Part shown: positions 1 to 12,172 of the stretch, one piece after another | Position numbering within the stretch: the stretch's first letter is position 1 | Layout: every line of letters starts with the position of its first letter | Assembly (NCBI GenBank): GCA_022315425.1 | Contig: JAIUPT010000052.1 | Coordinates: 47,138-111,137 of the forward strand | Source of the DNA: Pseudevernia furfuracea | Lineage: Eukaryota > Ascomycota > Lecanoromycetes > Lecanorales > Parmeliaceae | Direction: 5' to 3' | Length of the DNA stretch: 64,000 bases | Notes under the pieces: generated by a model | Databases searched by the model: none | The model's input: the letters and a program-made list of their open reading frames with translations, nothing else | Told to the model about the DNA's origin: nothing | Program-made: the position numbers and the translations under genes

Positions 1-804
1 CTCAATCTGACTTTGACAACATAGCAAAATGCAAAACGGTGATGACTGACCTGACAAACAGGCGAATCTCCCTTTCCCCTTTCACTTGTTGCCACTGCTT
101 CAGGTGCTCACGAATGATGCCGTCCTGAAGCTCTACATATTGTGGCCAGAGCCTTGCGAGTAAAAAGAGACAAGAATGACTTACGGATAGCCTTATGAGG
201 CGGGGCCATGCATGAATGCAAGATTGCCTTCTCCTAGAATGTTCTTGCCAGATGGGTGCACAGCCATGAGCAGGGTTTCTGGGTCATTGTATGTGAAGAC
301 TCTGCGGCTGACTTCAGCGTCTGTGGTGAAGATCATGAACTTGCCACACAGGCTGTTCCAGGAAAGTCAGGAAATGAGTACATGCAATGCAAGGACTTGT
401 TCAGAGTGCAATCCACATCTGCGGGTGCAGACATGTCATGGGGGTGGTCGACGCACACAGGCAATGGCAGAAGTCATGGCAGGAGCATGGACTGTCAAAG
501 CAGGGCAGACGGTTTAGAATGCACGGCAAGCCAGTGGCAGATTCTGCCAACAAGCTGCTGTTTCGCAAACGTACTTTCTTTGATCTTCCCAGAACTGATA
601 TGGGTTCTTGACCATGGCAACTACGCAGCCAACCAAAGGGACAGCATATTGAGGACCCCTTATTGACTTGAGAGCCTGCTCGATGCCTGCTTGCTGCAAA
701 TGACATTTGCTCATAAATGCAATATAGCACAAGCAAGATGGCGGTTCCTGTCCACCAGCCCCCTGGAACAGAGGGCTTTTGCAGCAGCTGATTCAAGAAA
801 GGGC
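1..804 (-). CDS. CYP710: Cytochrome P450 CYP61/CYP710 (sterol C-22 desaturase), N-terminal part, cut by the window edge
   Basis: This is the 5' part of an ER-anchored P450 that, in the CYP61 (ERG5)/CYP710 family, introduces the C-22 double bond of ergosterol and stigmasterol. The N-terminal exon (about 804 down to 575) has a membrane anchor (GTAILLVLYCIYEQ) and then IRGPQYAVPLVG and NPYQFWEDQ, the usual family start, ending at a GTACGT donor. A second exon (352-51) reads GKFMIFTTDAEVSRRVF, then GEGNLAFMHGPA, HKAIRKSFLSLFTRKAL and a stretch rich in QYVELQDGII, close to the ERG5-type helix C region. A short linking exon between 353 and 574 was not found. The heme-binding Cys lies outside the window. 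Single-base indels are needed near 200 (in-frame TAA), 145 and 690. The family call is from remembered motifs; CYP61 and CYP710 cannot be separated here. Confidence 0.78.
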
Positions 805-3403
805 CTGCAATTGCAAGGAAAATTTGTCACGTATGACATTTAGATGGCAGACATCTACTTGTCAATATGTACAGTCACACCACATGTAGACTCAGCAGTC
901 CTTGCATATTTGAAGTTATACTGGCTTGTTTTGGCTAGCTTGTATGATAAGCAGGACAGACAATGACAGCTTGCAGCGTTTCGGCGAAGTGACTGAAGGC
1001 TTGTCGGCACCTGGTCAACGTGTTGGAGCAAGTGGCGTTCATCAGGACAGGGCGGTAGCAGGGGGTCGTAGCCTGACCCTCAAGTCGGAAAGGCAATCGC
1101 AGATCAAAGCGACTGCCTTTGATGTCTATCTAACCAGACAGAGCAATTTCTTTGCGCAGCGGGAAGCACTTGCGATGTGCACACAAAGACTCCCCTTGCA
1201 AGATGTGACGAAAGGCTTTACGTCAGAAACAGTGCTGGTTCAAGCAGCAGTGACGGGCCTATATCAAACTGATTTGCATATGGCATACACATCGAAGAAG
1301 GTGAATATTGAATCATGCGCTTTAAGACGTCGGAACAGCCGACCGCAGTACTCGAATACCGCCCATTAATCAACTTCTTGAGTTGAAATTTCCCATCATT
1401 CATCCCAGCCATCGTGGCCAAGGGAATCAAAATGGACTATTCTTCTGCTTCTACACAATAGCTCCTGAGCCAAATGCTGCAATAGCAGGCTTGTGTTGAT
1501 GGAGTAACTGTACGCATCTGATCTTCAAACAGTGAGCACCGCAGATGCCGCATCATATGGATGTATGATTGTAACATGTACTAACGTAAGTTACGCTCAT
1601 TTGGGCTGCAGTGACAACTCAAAATGTTTTACTTCAACAGTTTCATAAGCCTGATCAGGCTACATCATACCATGTCTAAACTGACAACTTGTCGACGCTA
1701 TGCCTGTCAGAATGATCGCAAGCTTTCATCATGCACATCATCACACAAGCAGGCAATGTAGTCAGTGCAACATCATCACCCCTATTACTAATTATAATGA
1801 TCGGCTTAATGTCTGCAAGCTTACAACTCCAAGAACGGATGTAATTAAGTCTGAACTCCAGACTGTGGGAACATGTGATGATAGCAGCAGCAGCACAGGC
1901 ACTCAATCCAAGCTCAAGGTGACAGGCAACTGCCGCATCTCTTGTACGGTCACTTATTTTCTGGTGTTGAGCTGATGGACAGGGATTGCATGACATACGC
2001 AGGTCACATCATACAGGCAGCATTCACAGATGTGCTGTGTCATTTCGCTGCTTTCAGCTAGAGTGGGGGCTGCAGCTCGCAGAGCGCCATGCATCTGAGC
2101 CACGAAGACCTGCACAAACCAAGCCACCTAAACCGACAAGCACTGATTGCATACATATAGTATCCCATACATCACCAACAAAAAGCTTGCCTCGCATCCC
2201 AGTGTCTTATCAGGACGCAGCGTTGGATCCTTGCTTGCAGGTCAGCGTCCTGCCCAACCAGTGTTCTGAGCGCCTATGCCACATGCTGATTGTACATTCT
2301 GTCACCACCAGCTCGCAGGGAAATCAATGTGTTACCAAATTGTTGTTTAGGATACCTGGTTAGCCTGTGCAACTGAACAGTACCCTTCTCGGTCACGTCA
2401 AACTGCGACATGATTCGCAACTCTTCTCTGGTCAGGGCAGGCTGCGCTCCTTGGCTTTGTAGGCCTGTCAGGTAGTCACTAAGACTTGCAAGGTTGTGCA
2501 GGCTTGTGTAGCAAGCAGGGCGGCTGTCATGCTCTGCAGTGCGGACAGCGACTGTTGTCAGCTACAAAGAAGGAAGGCACAGAGTCCAGCGTGCCCGCCA
2601 ATACCTCGAACAGCGGCCCAGACCGTGATGCCTCAGATAATCGTCCACCTTTTGCTTCATTTCTTTCCTCACTGCAGATCAACGAGCATGATGCCGCAAG
2701 GCAGTAAAGTTGTTAACCGAAGGCATTAGGAAGAAGAGGTCCGCATGTGCCGCATCATGATGAGTCACCTTGGCTCCAGCCACGGAGGTTGCGTTTGCAG
2801 TACGCTCGTCACCCTTGACACCGTCTCAGCTAGTCGCACATTGACAGTACCAATTCTACTTGGCATCTCGCTAGTCGAGTGAACCTCTGCCTGCGCCGAA
2901 GCGCGACAGTCGCATACGAAACGTTGCAACACTGCATCGATTTTCTGGCCGTTGTAGCTGACGACAAAAGCGGCAATGTTAAGGCAGGTTGTGCCAAGGC
3001 CGCAGCCTGCGGACAGTCCCTAATCAACAGTACGTTGACGTCTGCTCGCAGACGAAGTGCAAAGATGCATGCACTGTCAACTGCCTCAGATCCTGACAGC
3101 CCTTGAGAGTATTTGTATCTGAGTAGGCATCACGGCAAGCTTGTTTGGTGGCAGGCACATTGCTGAAGTGTAACATCTGCAGTGAATGCATGCCTGCTAC
3201 ACACACGAACCCTTTTCAGCAGCTCCACTTAGCACAACCGGCTTGTTGTTCAGCCAAGCCCTAGCACCAGCTATTTGGCAAGCGACGATGGGGTAAGCAA
3301 TTTGCATCAATGCACAAATCCCGTTTGAAGGAAGGCCAGCAGCACAGTGTGATCTGACTGGTCTGAGTCACGTGTCACTCAGTTATGCTGTTGCATAGGC
3401 CGA
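805..3403. other. Unassigned 2.6-kb stretch between divergent CYP710 and HslU
   Basis: No recognisable protein was found. An open frame on the plus strand (926-1369) is long but has an unremarkable composition and no family motif. The stretch 2750-3060 is richer in CG than its surroundings and may hold the promoter and 5' exons, including the missing mitochondrial presequence of HslU, but I cannot place an ATG there. Confidence 0.4.
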
Positions 3404-6400
3404 CCTGTCTGATATAACATGACGCCAAAGGAGGTTGTGGAGAGGCTGGGCAAATATATTGTGCGGCAAGTTCTTGACACCTGTAGTGCACTGCCACCTG
3501 CCTGCATTCATGTATTTTTCTGTTTTTGCTGCCAGTCTGGATGCAGCCGTGCAACTTGTACAATTCATCATCAATCATGCTGATGCTGCAGCCTGAAGCC
3601 AGCGTGCATTTGCAAATGCTTTGCGAATAGATGAGGCGGCATAAGATAGCAAGCCCATGAAGGTAAACAGCTGCTGTCCCCTGCTATTGTATGCCGCTTC
3701 AATGACCTTGTTGTTCTTGTTAGCAGCTTCTTCAAGGTTAAACGACGCAAGTATTGCAGTCATGCACTGCACACGTGGTAGCATCAGTGTAGCGCCATGC
3801 CAAGCAAGCTGCAATCATGCTCTATCTCTTACATTGCTGCTCAGCAGTATGACTGCTGTGCAAAGCAGCTGTCATGTCACAAAGAAAATTTCACACACAA
3901 CGCACTTGTGCATGCGTGGCAGTGCATGGTTGTCTGTTTGTCGCTCAATCTTCAGTACTGTTGTCATCATGGTGCTGCGCTGCGCCACCTGTGCCCTGGA
4001 ATCTTTGTTAACTCTCAGGAGAGTTGTGCCTAAGAACATTCTCATGATTGGCCTCCAACGGGATGTGGCAAACTGAATCATGCACGTCGGCTGCAAGCTG
4101 CGGATGCGTTGTCAAGGTGTGTCACACTGACTATGCAGCGCACTTACATCTGCCTGATGTCTTGTGTCTTCTCGGCATGAAAACCATCATGATGCTCAGT
4201 TGTTGTTCACACATGCGTGCTACTCCACTCAGCAACATCGCAACTGGCCTGGCACAACATAAGTGCCTCGAGCCTGTTTCGATGACAGCACACAGCAAGC
4301 TGTCCAAACAGCATACCTATGTTGCAAAAGCATGAGTGTCAGAGGCATCTGAGCACACTTGCTCAGCACAGACCGCACCCCCTGACAGAGCCTGGGAGCA
4401 GTGATAATCCAGTCTTCCTTTTAAGCATCTGTTGCCATGCTACCAAACCTACCTCACCACCAGCACATTGCATTCTTGTCTGTTTTTGTATTTGCTTACA
4501 CATGGGGTAGCTGTTGGTAGTTGTTGATGACAATGCCATTGTACAAGGGATGGTTGATGGCCTTGCTGCAGGTTGAGGCACCAAGTTCACAGAGGTGGGC
4601 TTCCACGGCAGGGATGTGGATCAATCATCAGGGACCTTGTGGACAATGCCCTCATCATGACTAAGGCAAGCTGCAGCGGAAACTAAAGGTGATACTGAGT
4701 CAATGCTGCAGTGTCTGTCATGCTTGCTCCTGTTTTACATATTGACTCTTGTTTTGGAAGGCGCTTGACCTTTTGCATGTCGTCCTGTCTATGCTATGCC
4801 CCCGGCTACATCCTGAATGTGCATGTTCTCACCGTAATGCATAGCACCACTAGTCTTGAAGCTGCAATTGGTGTCTGAACGTCTGGTCAGTATGAGCATT
4901 TGGCGTGTCAGACTACTGTTTAAAGCAGATTGCCAAACCACACTTGCCAACACAGAGTACATGAAACATCGCTGCCTTCAACAGGGTTGTCGAGCTAGCT
5001 TTATCAATACAGGCTTGCACCCGTGAATGCCGATAGGCAGAAACATTCTGTCAAATACAGGCGGCTCTGTATCATGACGAGTTTGTGGTGTGCAGGAACA
5101 AATAGATGCTGTTGTTGAGGACAAGATCCTGGAGGCTTTGTGTGGTGCTGACACCAGCGAAATGGTCAAGGTACTTTCATGCTCTTGTTTGTCAAAAGCT
5201 TTCTGTACGCATAAATACTTTGTACTTGACGTTGAATTTGCATTAGTTCTTCTGATTCCAAATGAACTTCACTTGCTTGACCTTGACTTCCTTCTGTTGG
5301 TTGGTGAATCATCAGCTGACAGCAGCGCATGTTTCAAACGCTGCCAGCAGACAAACCTGACAAGGAAAAACGAGTGGTACGCCTTTTGGCGATCATAACA
5401 GCAGCCTCCTCAGGCAGCAGCTGCAGGTTTGCTTGATGTTGCCTTTCATGGGAGGAGCAGTTTTTTTAGCATGTGTATATGTGATTCCTGCCTCCTAGCC
5501 AGTAGATGAATCAGATTGTGTCTTTGCTGCTTTAGCTGCTGTTCCCATGACAGGCAGCATCATGTGTGTCTGCAGCTTCAGGTCTCATAAAGTCTCAGGC
5601 AGCATTGTATCTAGTTTCAGTTCTTGGCTATCTCATCAATTGGCGTAGCAAGCCATCTGTGGACTTTCTGCATGCTGTGGACCTGTGTTATGAACCATGT
5701 GGCGCGCGCTTGTGAGTCTTCCTTAAGCTACATTTGCTGTCATTCGCTATTGTTTGAATGACTTTCTGATTTATGCGTCTGCTTTTCTAAGTCAGAACTA
5801 GCAATGACCCTCAGTTGGCGTAGCAGGCTTCATCCACACAAGTATTGAAACAAAGCTGACATGTTTGGCACAAGCATCAGGTCTTTGAAACAAAGGTTTG
5901 ATTGGTTTGAAACCCTTTGGTTGGTTTGCCATAGGAAGGCTCTGTCACATGGCATCATGCAGGGAGGATGCATGTCATCATGCAGAGGATGCATGTCAAG
6001 CTGTATAGCCTCGCTCCTATTTCACAGCCCATGTCAACAGACCGCGGTATCTTAGGGTGAACACACAAGGGCTTGTCTGTGCAGAGCGTCCTTCAGAGGG
6101 CTGTTGAAGGAGGGGCAGTTGGAGGACAGCTGTATAGCCTCGCTCCAATTTCACATCCCATGTCAACAGACCGCGGTATCTTGGGGTGAAACACACAAGG
6201 GCTTGTCTGTGCAGGCGTCCTTCAGAGGGCTGTTGAAGGAGGGGCAGTTGGAGGACAGGACTGCCACCTTTGAGCTGCCAGCTTCGGCCTCGCGAGTGCA
6301 GCCTTATGACGGCATGGGTGGCATTGCTGTGCATGAGCTCATCAGTGGGTAAGTGCTCTTCATGACAGCTGCAATAATGTTGTGATTTGTGACTGCAAGA

Positions 6401-9400
6401 ACTGTTTTATCAGTGGATCTCATAGGGCTTGAAAAACAGGACTTGCCCTGCACATGTTTAATTAATCTGGTAGCTGAAAGGCGTAAATTGTTATCATGAC
6501 AGCTGCATGGTCCACCGAGTCATGCAGAAGTTGGGAGCAGCTTGTTTGTTGGTACCTTTCACAGCAGGCCCCCCACCCCCCCCCCCTCCCTGGCACAGCC
6601 CTTCAACGGCATGAGTGCCACTAGGCCCTAGCGTGTGAGCTGAACTTGTCGGTGTAAGTTGAATCAGTCTTTCGGGGATATGCATGTTTTGTTGGGAGCA
6701 ATGGACTTGTCTAGCAGAAGTGTGTGGATCGTTGAAAATGCTGCTGCGGTGCGCGGGGAGTTGTAGGGTGTGATATGCAAGTGGTCTCAGTGTGTGAGGG
6801 TTGCGGAGGACATTGTCTGACAAGGCTCAGTTGGTTAGGCATGCGTCACACACTAAACTGATCAATTTACCGCAGCAGTCATTCTATACAACGGGTGTGT
6901 CCAGTCACAAGGCTGCTCGCACCTGCCTTGCTGTGCTTGCTGTTCAAGCTGCAACAGGAAAGCCAGAACTGTGTCTTGTGTCTGTGTGCTAGCATTTACA
7001 CTCTCCAGAGTGGGCATTCCAAAGAATGGCATCTGACGTGCTCAGCAAGGGGTTCTCACTTGCACTTATATGCACTTTTATACACTTATATACAGCTGGT
7101 ATCTGCAATGTTAAGCAGGGGAGTATCTCTACAAGACACGACCGGTGTCTGCAATGTTTAGGGTGAACAAGGCAATCAGTGGAGGCAGAACAAAGACCGA
7201 GAAGCGGCAGATCAAGGTGTCAGAGGCTCGACCACTTCTAGAAGAAGGAGAGTCAGAGCGTCTCATCAACCAAGATACTGTAAGCTTTTGCTTGTCAGCC
7301 TCAGCTTCTGGTTGCATTACTGTGTCTGTGTCTTGGCAGCTTCTGTCATTGATATGTAGTGCAAACACCATCCGTGTTATGCAGCCATGGTGAATGTCAA
7401 CTTTGGGCAGTGTCGTGCACCACCTGTGGCATCTACACACAAGGCTGAGGTTGTGTAGCTTTTTGTACTACCTACATGGCGTGCACAAACTGTGTGTCAG
7501 ATCTATCCATCCACAGGCATTTGTGCATGTATTGTCTCAGACTCAGTGACTTTGTGTACAACTAGCATTGCATGCAGAGTTTGTGTGTCCAATCTATCAT
7601 AGTCCAGGAGTCTGTGCATGCACTGTCTCACACTCCGTGACTATACAAACCCCCTGCTTAGCAGGCCCTACTTGCTTGGTCTATGTGCAGGTGTTCCTCC
7701 ACGCCCTGCCTCAGACTTGATGCTGCTGAGCAACATAGTCATAGCTCATCATTGCCGAGCGACAGATGTAGTGGTCTGGGAGGAAAATATAGACGCATTT
7801 CTGCTGAACAGTGATATTGACTGCCCTGCATGGTACTGCAGGTGCAAAAGGAGGCAGTGCAGTCTGTTGAGCAGGACGGCATGGTCTTCATTGATGAGAT
7901 TGACAAAATTGTTGTGGGATCTGAGATGCGATATGGTAAGTAACCTGTGCTTCCAAGCCAGGATGTCTGACGAGTCACAACTGGCTCCATACGCCAGACT
8001 GTAAGTAATGCAATGACATGAAACGAAATGAAATGAAATGAAGCAAAATGAAGTGAAACGAAATGAAATGAAAGGAGCAGCCTCTCCGTTGACTCCACCC
8101 TGTCTTTACAAGCCTCAATTAGTTGGCTCATGGCAGGCAAGCCATGAGCCAACTGGTGTCCCTTGTGCTGCTCCAGCTGGTACACCCCAATCACGATGAC
8201 CACAGCTGATAACACATGTTTCCTTCATAGATCGAATCTCGGATACACGTTCCCAAGGATACACTGATGTACAGAGCCTGATAAGCGCCTGGATTACAGG
8301 GTTATTGTTTTAGTACATGTTTCTAGAGTAGCAGTTTTGTATCAAAATGCATTGCAGAAACTGACTACAAGAAAGACCCTGCTTTTGGTCCAAGAGTTTA
8401 TTCTCAATATGGAAGTTGGAAGGGCGCAACAGAGACAAATTGCAGTGCATTTGTGGATTCCTGATCTGCCAAATGCCAGCACACATCAGCCATGGCAAAG
8501 CATGCAGACATGGAACTCATCTCACAGCAGGACAGTTTCCTCCTCCTGAAGTACATCACCAGTGTCAACCACTCCATCCTAACAGATGTTCATGTAAACA
8601 GGATTCAAATCACTCTATATGGTCATCACAGCCATCACATGCACGCCTTGTGTCTGCAGGGGCAGATGCCAGTTCAGAGGGAGTCCAAAGGGATCTGCTG
8701 CCCATCATAGAGGGCTCAGTGGTGTCCACCAAGTACGGCAACGTCAACACAGACCACATCCTGTTTCATCTGCAGCGGTGCCTTCCACTCGTGCAAGCCT
8801 TCAGACATGCTGGCAGAGCTTCAAGGCAGACTCCCTATCAGAGTAGAGCTCAAGGGACTCACGTAAGCTGCTACTTCACATGGTCTGGAGGCTGTCTAAG
8901 CACTTCAGGATACATAAGTGTTGCTTTTTAGGAAGTTACCTTTTTCACAGTACATAAACGATGCCTGTGAATCAGTCAAGGTTCTTATTGGGAGGATGTC
9001 CTAGAGGGCTTTCATTGCTTTGCCGCGTCCAGAACACATTCTGCACTGCTTCACATCAGATTTCCTTCCAGAGAAATGCTCAAGGTAATGGTGTAGTCTG
9101 GCCTCAGAGTCAAGTGCAAGTCCCACTACTCACTTTTTTCCTCAGTCCTGACTTACAATTGTCAAGTGCAGGCTGCTAATTCTGTCATTTGTCAGCCCTG
9201 CCTTTTCCGCTTGTTCTTGTGTGACACCATTTTGTAGATGTGGTGGCTCTGGCATCATCCATTCTGAGCTCTGCATCTCCTGGATGACACTAAAAACCAA
9301 CACACCTATAAAACAGGGTCACACAAGAAGAAGCAGCAGAGGTATGGTCAATCTGCTATGCAGGGCCTGCTATGCATGGCATGCTGCATGCTATGCATGG

Positions 9401-10715
9401 CACCCTATACACAGCATGCTATGCAATGCATGTTATGCACGGCATGCTACCTACGTTCCTCAGCTACTATCTGGTCATAACATCAGGTTGACTCCATAGC
9501 ATATACACTGACACCAACATCACAGCTGAGGTAGAGACCTTGCTGCATGCAGGTCACATGACTTCTACCGGATACTGACAGAGCCAGAGAACAACATGAT
9601 AAAGCAGCAGCAGGCGTTGCTTGAGACAGAAGGTGTGCAGATAGAGTTCACAGATGCTGCCATCAGGGAAATCTCACGAGTTGCTGAGGAGGTCAGTCCC
9701 ACCCTGCCTGTACAAAAATTGTTTTTGCCGTGTACCTAATAGGTGTGCCTAAATCCTACTCCTGTGAGCCAGCATGCACTAACATGAGACACATGCAGAC
9801 CTTTCCTGACCTCAAATCAGTGCCTGCCATGTTGCTGGAGACACGTATGCTCATCAACCATTCAGAGATGACAGTAAGAGATGCCAGTAAGAGATGTATC
9901 AAAGGATCAGTGAGGGATTGCATCAGTGAGAGATACATCAGTGAGAGATACATCAGTGAGAGATACATCAGTGAGAGATGCATTAGTAAGAGATGCATCC
10001 AGCTGGAAATGAAGCACTGCTTCAAGCTGCAGCAGTTGTCTGGTGCATAGTGTGTACCTTCACTGTTATTGTGTCTACTGAACAACTATCTGTCAGTCTC
10101 CTTTCACAAGTGTCCACCTTCGGGCACACCTGTGGGGTTGCAACCACTGAGAGCTAATTTTTCACTTTGCACAAGGGTTGAAAAAAGACTCAGCATGACA
10201 ATACCTGCTTGTCAGTCAGAATGCTGTATGCCTTATTTGACCAGCCTGGTTCAATACTTGGCTTCTCATTAAATTGATGCCAAAAGGTGTGGTATTTTCT
10301 TTTCTTTCTACTTATTGACAGCATCAACCTGAAGAGCCTGTACCTTCTTGTCACAGGTGAACACATCTGTTGACAACATTGGTGCAAGGAGGCTGCACAC
10401 AGTATTGGAGCGCATAGTAGAGGACATCAGCTTTGATGCACCAGAAAAGGTGAGTCATACACCATGCTAGCTGTTGCACGATGCTATAATGTAGTAGGCA
10501 GCATGAGTCAATCACAGTGCAAATGCTGCCTGCATTTGTGTTCTCATTGTGACCACCATTGCTGCTACAATGTCTTGTGACCAATGTGGACACTGCAGGT
10601 CAAGGAGCATCAGCAAGCAGGACAGCCCTTCCAGTACATTGTTGACAAGAAGGACGTCAAGGAGCGAGTTGGCGAGCTGTTGAAACGTCAAGACCTGTCC
10701 AAATATGTACTATAG
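3404..10715 (+). CDS. HSLU: HslU/ClpY, ATPase subunit of the HslUV (ClpYQ) protease, probably mitochondrial
   Basis: AAA+ unfoldase that feeds substrates to the HslV peptidase; in eukaryotes that keep it, it is mitochondrial. Exons as read: about 3404-3469 (MTPKEVVERLGKYIV), about 3605-3661 (ALRNRWRRHK after indel repair), 4017-4116 (VPKNILMIG and the Walker A region), 4572-4688 (TKFTEVGFHGRDVDQ), 5096-5170 (EQIDAVVEDKILEAL), 6215-6348, 7162-7279 (GGRTKTEKRQIKVSEA), 7842-7935 (Walker B, MVFIDEIDKI), 8660-8872 (GVQRDLLPIIEGSVVSTKYG), 9553-9691 (EFTDAAIREISRVAEE), 10357-10449 (NIGARRLHTVLERI), 10599-10715, ending in DLSKYVL, close to the family's usual C-terminus. One-base indels break frame in exons 2, 3, 4 and 8, notably in Walker A (4040-4066) and at 8761-8770. 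The upstream presequence exon is not identified. All splice borders are GT-AG. Confidence 0.9.
5388..5432 (-). repeat. Short fragment of the MITE terminal sequence
   Basis: The stretch gcgatcataacagcagcctcctcaggcagc resembles the right terminal repeat of the element at 56433-56846. It lies in the HslU intron after the 5096-5170 exon. Only the terminus is recognisable. Confidence 0.4.
6001..6258 (+). repeat. 129-bp tandem duplication across an HslU splice acceptor
   Basis: Two head-to-tail copies, 6001-6129 and 6130-6258, nearly identical from ctgtatagcctcgctcc to gttggaggacag. Each carries the end of an intron (tgtctgtgcag) and the first part of the exon that reads FRGLLKEGQLED. Only the second copy continues into the rest of the exon, so the first copy is a truncated exon duplicate. 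It also has an extra base after the acceptor. Confidence 0.9.
8018..8076 (+). repeat. (AAATG)n-type microsatellite in an HslU intron
   Basis: Imperfect run of gaaat/aaatg pentamers with single-base variants, between the Walker B exon and the next exon. Confidence 0.85.
9910..9998 (+). repeat. 15-bp tandem repeat in an HslU intron
   Basis: Unit agatacatcagtgag, at least four copies plus degenerate ones on both sides. The open frames across it are a by-product of the unit length being a multiple of three. Confidence 0.85.
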
Positions 10716-12172
10716 GCAAAGTCGTGCTATGCAAGTAACAAGTTCAGTTTGTACACTTCTGCTGCAGTACATAAAGTCAGCTGCTGCCTCTGCCAATGCA
10801 CAAAGCATAAATGAGCACCCCAAGAGCATTGTCATTTTCCTTACCTGGGCCTGCTATTATGGCAACAAAACTAATGGCAAGTTCTACGGCTTAGTCTCTT
10901 ACGCTGAAGGAAAGCTGCGCCTCAGTTCAAACACCTTTTGGCACCACCTTTTGGTACCTTATCAAGTGAAGTTGCAGGCTGCTGATTAGCACACATGTGC
11001 AAGATTATGCAAAACCACTTTGAGATAAGGGGAGTTGCCATTGCCGAAGCACTGCTTGGCAGACAGACTGGCAATAGCCTTGAGCCAACATACAGAGCCA
11101 CAATTTCTTGCACTCAGTCAGCCACACTTTCACTCACGATCTTGAAACAACATAATATGACGCGTCGGAAAGTGGTTTACGCTGATGTCCTTATACTGCT
11201 AACCTGCAAAGGAAGGCCACCAAGGAGCAGGTCAGTACAGCTGCACAAGTATGTCATCACATGAAATATGTATCATCAAAGTCTTGTTGCAGCCCAGAGA
11301 GAGGAAGTACGAGACATGATCAAGCTTTCAGGCCTGTCAGCCAGAAATCATCATGAGCAAAGCCCTGTTGCAGCTCATGAAGAGTGGGCCTGGGCCAAAC
11401 AGATTGTGCATGGAAGGCCCTGCTAGCTGCAAACAGCAGGAGCAAGTGGAAAAGAATGGGCAGCAGTAGCGGCAGTAGAGAATGGGCAGCAGTAGCGGCA
11501 GTAGACCATGTCACATGTGCAAAAAACACTACAGCACTCAAGGTTCCCGGGCGATCACTCAGCCGAGTACTGGTTGAGCCCAATCCAGTTTGACTTCCCT
11601 GATCGGACGAGAAGGGGTTCTTTCTGGATGGTATGGCCGTAGCATGGTATTCGCTTGTTCCGCTAATATATATATATATTATTGCAAAATGTCACAGCCT
11701 GCAGGAGGATGTGTCCTGCTACCCTGCACAGCAAGTCCACCAAGAAGCAGGCCGGTGTAGCTGCAGCAATGCAACTCGTATGAAGTGTATCCTCAAAGCC
11801 TTGTTGCAGTCCACGCACACTAAACATTAGCATGTCTGACCAGCACATTGTCAGGAGCCATGTGCTAGCAGCATGAGCGGAATCGCGTGCTGCCTCTTGG
11901 TGTCAAGTCGTTTGGACAGATCAGGACAAAGCTCTCAGCACCACACTACAAGACCCAGCGCAACCAACGTGGTATCCTCAGAGAATCAAATCAATTTACA
12001 TGTGCCATGACTTAGCGGCAACTGTACATGGCGTTATTAATGCAGAACAAAAACAAACATTGACAACCTGAAAGACTATTTCAATTTCAGCTACAAGCTT
12101 GATCTGCGCTTTCACCACTTGACATACAGGGCAGCATGTCATTGGACGCCTTCAGCAAGTGCCTGGCAGACC
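10716..12172. other. Convergent intergenic stretch between HslU and the RING gene
   Basis: No coding exon could be supported. It contains a short duplication of agtagcggcagtagagaatgggc around 11461-11505, an AT microsatellite at 11668-11681, and the 3' flanks of the two convergent genes. The pieces 11271-11400 and 11735-11845 share caagccttgttgca-like and ccaccaagaagcag-like words (also at 11216), suggesting a degenerate repeat. Confidence 0.5.

Noticed and set aside
926..1369. 147-codon open frame on the plus strand
   Set aside because: No family motif, no splice context, and it lies in the intergenic part between divergent genes. Length alone is not enough.
9905..9998. CRISPR-like direct repeats
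   Set aside because: Units are adjacent with no unique spacers, and the context is a eukaryotic intron. The same applies to 14099-14222 and 38594-38712.
9730..10085. ORFs with SERYI or LMYLS repeats on both strands
   Set aside because: Created by a 15-bp tandem repeat in an HslU intron.
3404..10715. Bacterial contamination as the source of HslU
   Set aside because: The gene is interrupted by at least ten GT-AG introns of the same style as its neighbours.
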